Notes under the pieces: model-generated | Told to the model about the DNA's origin: nothing | The model's input: the letters and a program-made list of their open reading frames with translations, nothing else | The model's database searches: none | Position numbers and translations under genes: made by a program | NCBI GenBank assembly: GCA_902773155.1 | Contig: CACYDK010000177.1 | Coordinates: 1-6,539 of the forward strand | Origin: an uncultured Ruminococcus sp. | Lineage (GTDB): Bacteria > Bacillota > Clostridia > Oscillospirales > Acutalibacteraceae | Reading direction: 5' to 3' | DNA: 6,539 nt | In this document: one piece after another, positions 6,096-6,539 of the stretch | Layout: every line of letters begins with the position of its first letter | Position numbering within the stretch: the stretch's first letter is position 1

Positions 6096-6539
6096 TCAGC
6101 TCACCTTTATCTTCACCGTCTTTGCAACGGTCTTTTTGCTGTACTGCGCGTTGCCCTTTGCGGTGATCTTTACTTTGATCTTGTATGTGCCTTTCTTGGC
6201 CTTTTTCCACTTTTTTATGGTAAGAGTGCCCTTTGAACTGAACTTGAGGTATTTTTTGATCGCCTTTTTAGCGCTGGTTATCTTTATGCTGACCTTGCCC
6301 TGAGCGTTCTTGATAGTAAGCGGCTTGACCTTCTGAGCCTTTTTCTTGAGCTTGCTCGCCTTTACGGTCTTTGTCTTGACAGTAACCATGATCGAGTTTT
6401 TGGCCTTTTTGATAACTGCAGGCTCGATCGGCTCGGTCACTGAGGGCTCTGTCGGGTCGGTCACTGAGGGATCGGTAGGCTTTATGGCTCCCGGCTCTGT
6501 CGGGTCGGTAACTGAGGGATCGGTGGGCTTAATGGCTCC
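6096..6539 (-). CDS. C-terminal end of a second surface protein sharing the basic domain (5' part outside the window)
   Basis: The last 147 codons of a gene entering from beyond base 6539; the frame is open to the window edge, so no start can be assigned. Residues 1-32 are two copies of a 16-residue unit, GAIKPTDPSVTDPTEP, then a half unit (SVTEPIEP). The final 100 residues, starting NSIMVTVKTK and ending KTVKIKVS, align without gaps to the last 100 of the giant protein, with 82 identities by my count. The middle 71 residues differ at one position. The domain is packed with lysine, has no Asp or Glu, and ends the protein, so it probably retains a secreted protein at the anionic cell surface. 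What precedes the linker is unknown; an LRR_5 or other extracellular domain would be expected by analogy. The giant gene starts 131 nt downstream. Confidence 0.85.
   Translation of the reverse strand, partial: GAIKPTDPSVTDPTEPGAIKPTDPSVTDPTEPSVTEPIEPAVIKKAKNSIMVTVKTKTVKASKLKKKAQKVKPLTIKNAQGKVSIKITSAKKAIKKYLKFSSKGTLTIKKWKKAKKGTYKIKVKITAKGNAQYSKKTVAKTVKIKVS
6151..6353 (-). repeat. Long direct repeat, copy 2: C-terminal basic domain of the upstream paralogue
   Basis: The partner of 854-1056, in the same orientation and about 5.3 kb away. Similarity falls sharply on both sides: the last ~17 residues and the first ~12 residues of the domain differ much more than the core. This pattern fits a gene conversion tract better than uniform divergence after duplication. 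Confidence 0.9.
6444..6539 (-). repeat. 48-bp tandem repeat encoding a 16-residue linker unit
   Basis: Two consecutive 48-bp units (6539-6492 and 6491-6444) encode the identical peptide GAIKPTDPSVTDPTEP. They differ at four bases, all third codon positions and all synonymous. More units may lie beyond the window edge. The repeat forms the flexible linker before the basic domain. Confidence 0.85.

Noticed and set aside
5965..6210. An N-terminal extension of the giant protein, since its frame is open to an ATG at 6210
   Set aside because: The extra 82 residues overlap the upstream paralogue's coding region in another frame, have no ribosome site, and would bury the signal peptide that starts at 5964.
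5965..6303. Plus-strand open frame giving a hydrophobic, membrane-like peptide
   Set aside because: It is antisense to the lysine-rich domain: Lys codons AAA/AAG read as Phe/Leu on the other strand, which creates false membrane segments.

Overview
The window looks like part of a surface-protein locus from a gut-type low-to-mid-GC Firmicute, most likely in the Ruminococcus/Oscillospiraceae group. This is an inference from three things: BspA-type leucine-rich repeat (LRR_5) architecture, linkers rich in Pro-Thr-Glu-Pro, and a very lysine-rich C-terminal domain of a kind common in secreted proteins of these bacteria. No ribosomal or housekeeping marker is present to fix the taxonomy. Every supported gene is on the minus strand, so transcription runs from high to low coordinates.

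Layout in the direction of transcription. (1) 6539-6096 is the 3' end of a secreted protein: a 16-residue tandem repeat linker followed by the basic C-terminal domain; its 5' part lies outside the window. (2) 6095-5965 is a 131-nt gap holding a strong GC-rich inverted repeat, an 18-bp AT-rich perfect palindrome, five short heptamer repeats and the Shine-Dalgarno of the next gene. (3) 5964-799 is one giant gene for a 1721-residue secreted protein: signal peptide, three successive LRR_5 solenoid blocks (each with its own entry cap), an unrecognised ~100-residue module, a Pro/Thr/Glu linker and the same basic C-terminal domain. (4) 808-602, overlapping the giant gene's last codons in another frame, is what appears to be the C-terminal half of a small DUF3574-like protein with no start of its own. 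(5) A clear hairpin-plus-T-tract terminator follows at 554-514. (6) An extended -10 promoter at 385-377 then drives a new gene, 336-1, a secreted protein whose first 112 residues (signal peptide and the start of a GLUG/beta-helix-like region) are in the window.

The two proteins with basic C-terminal domains are adjacent paralogues at least at their 3' ends. Over 203 nt (854-1056 against 6151-6353) I count 7 mismatches, 6 of them synonymous, whereas the flanks diverge. This points to recent duplication or gene conversion of the C-terminal domain. The products are most simply read as exported adhesin-like or scaffold proteins held at the cell surface by the basic tail; no LPXTG motif, SLH domain or dockerin is visible. 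I see no catalytic domain, RNA gene, CRISPR array, transposase or origin. No new biochemical system can be demonstrated; the most unusual points are the shared tail, the gene remnant that overlaps the giant gene's stop codon, and the three-block solenoid.
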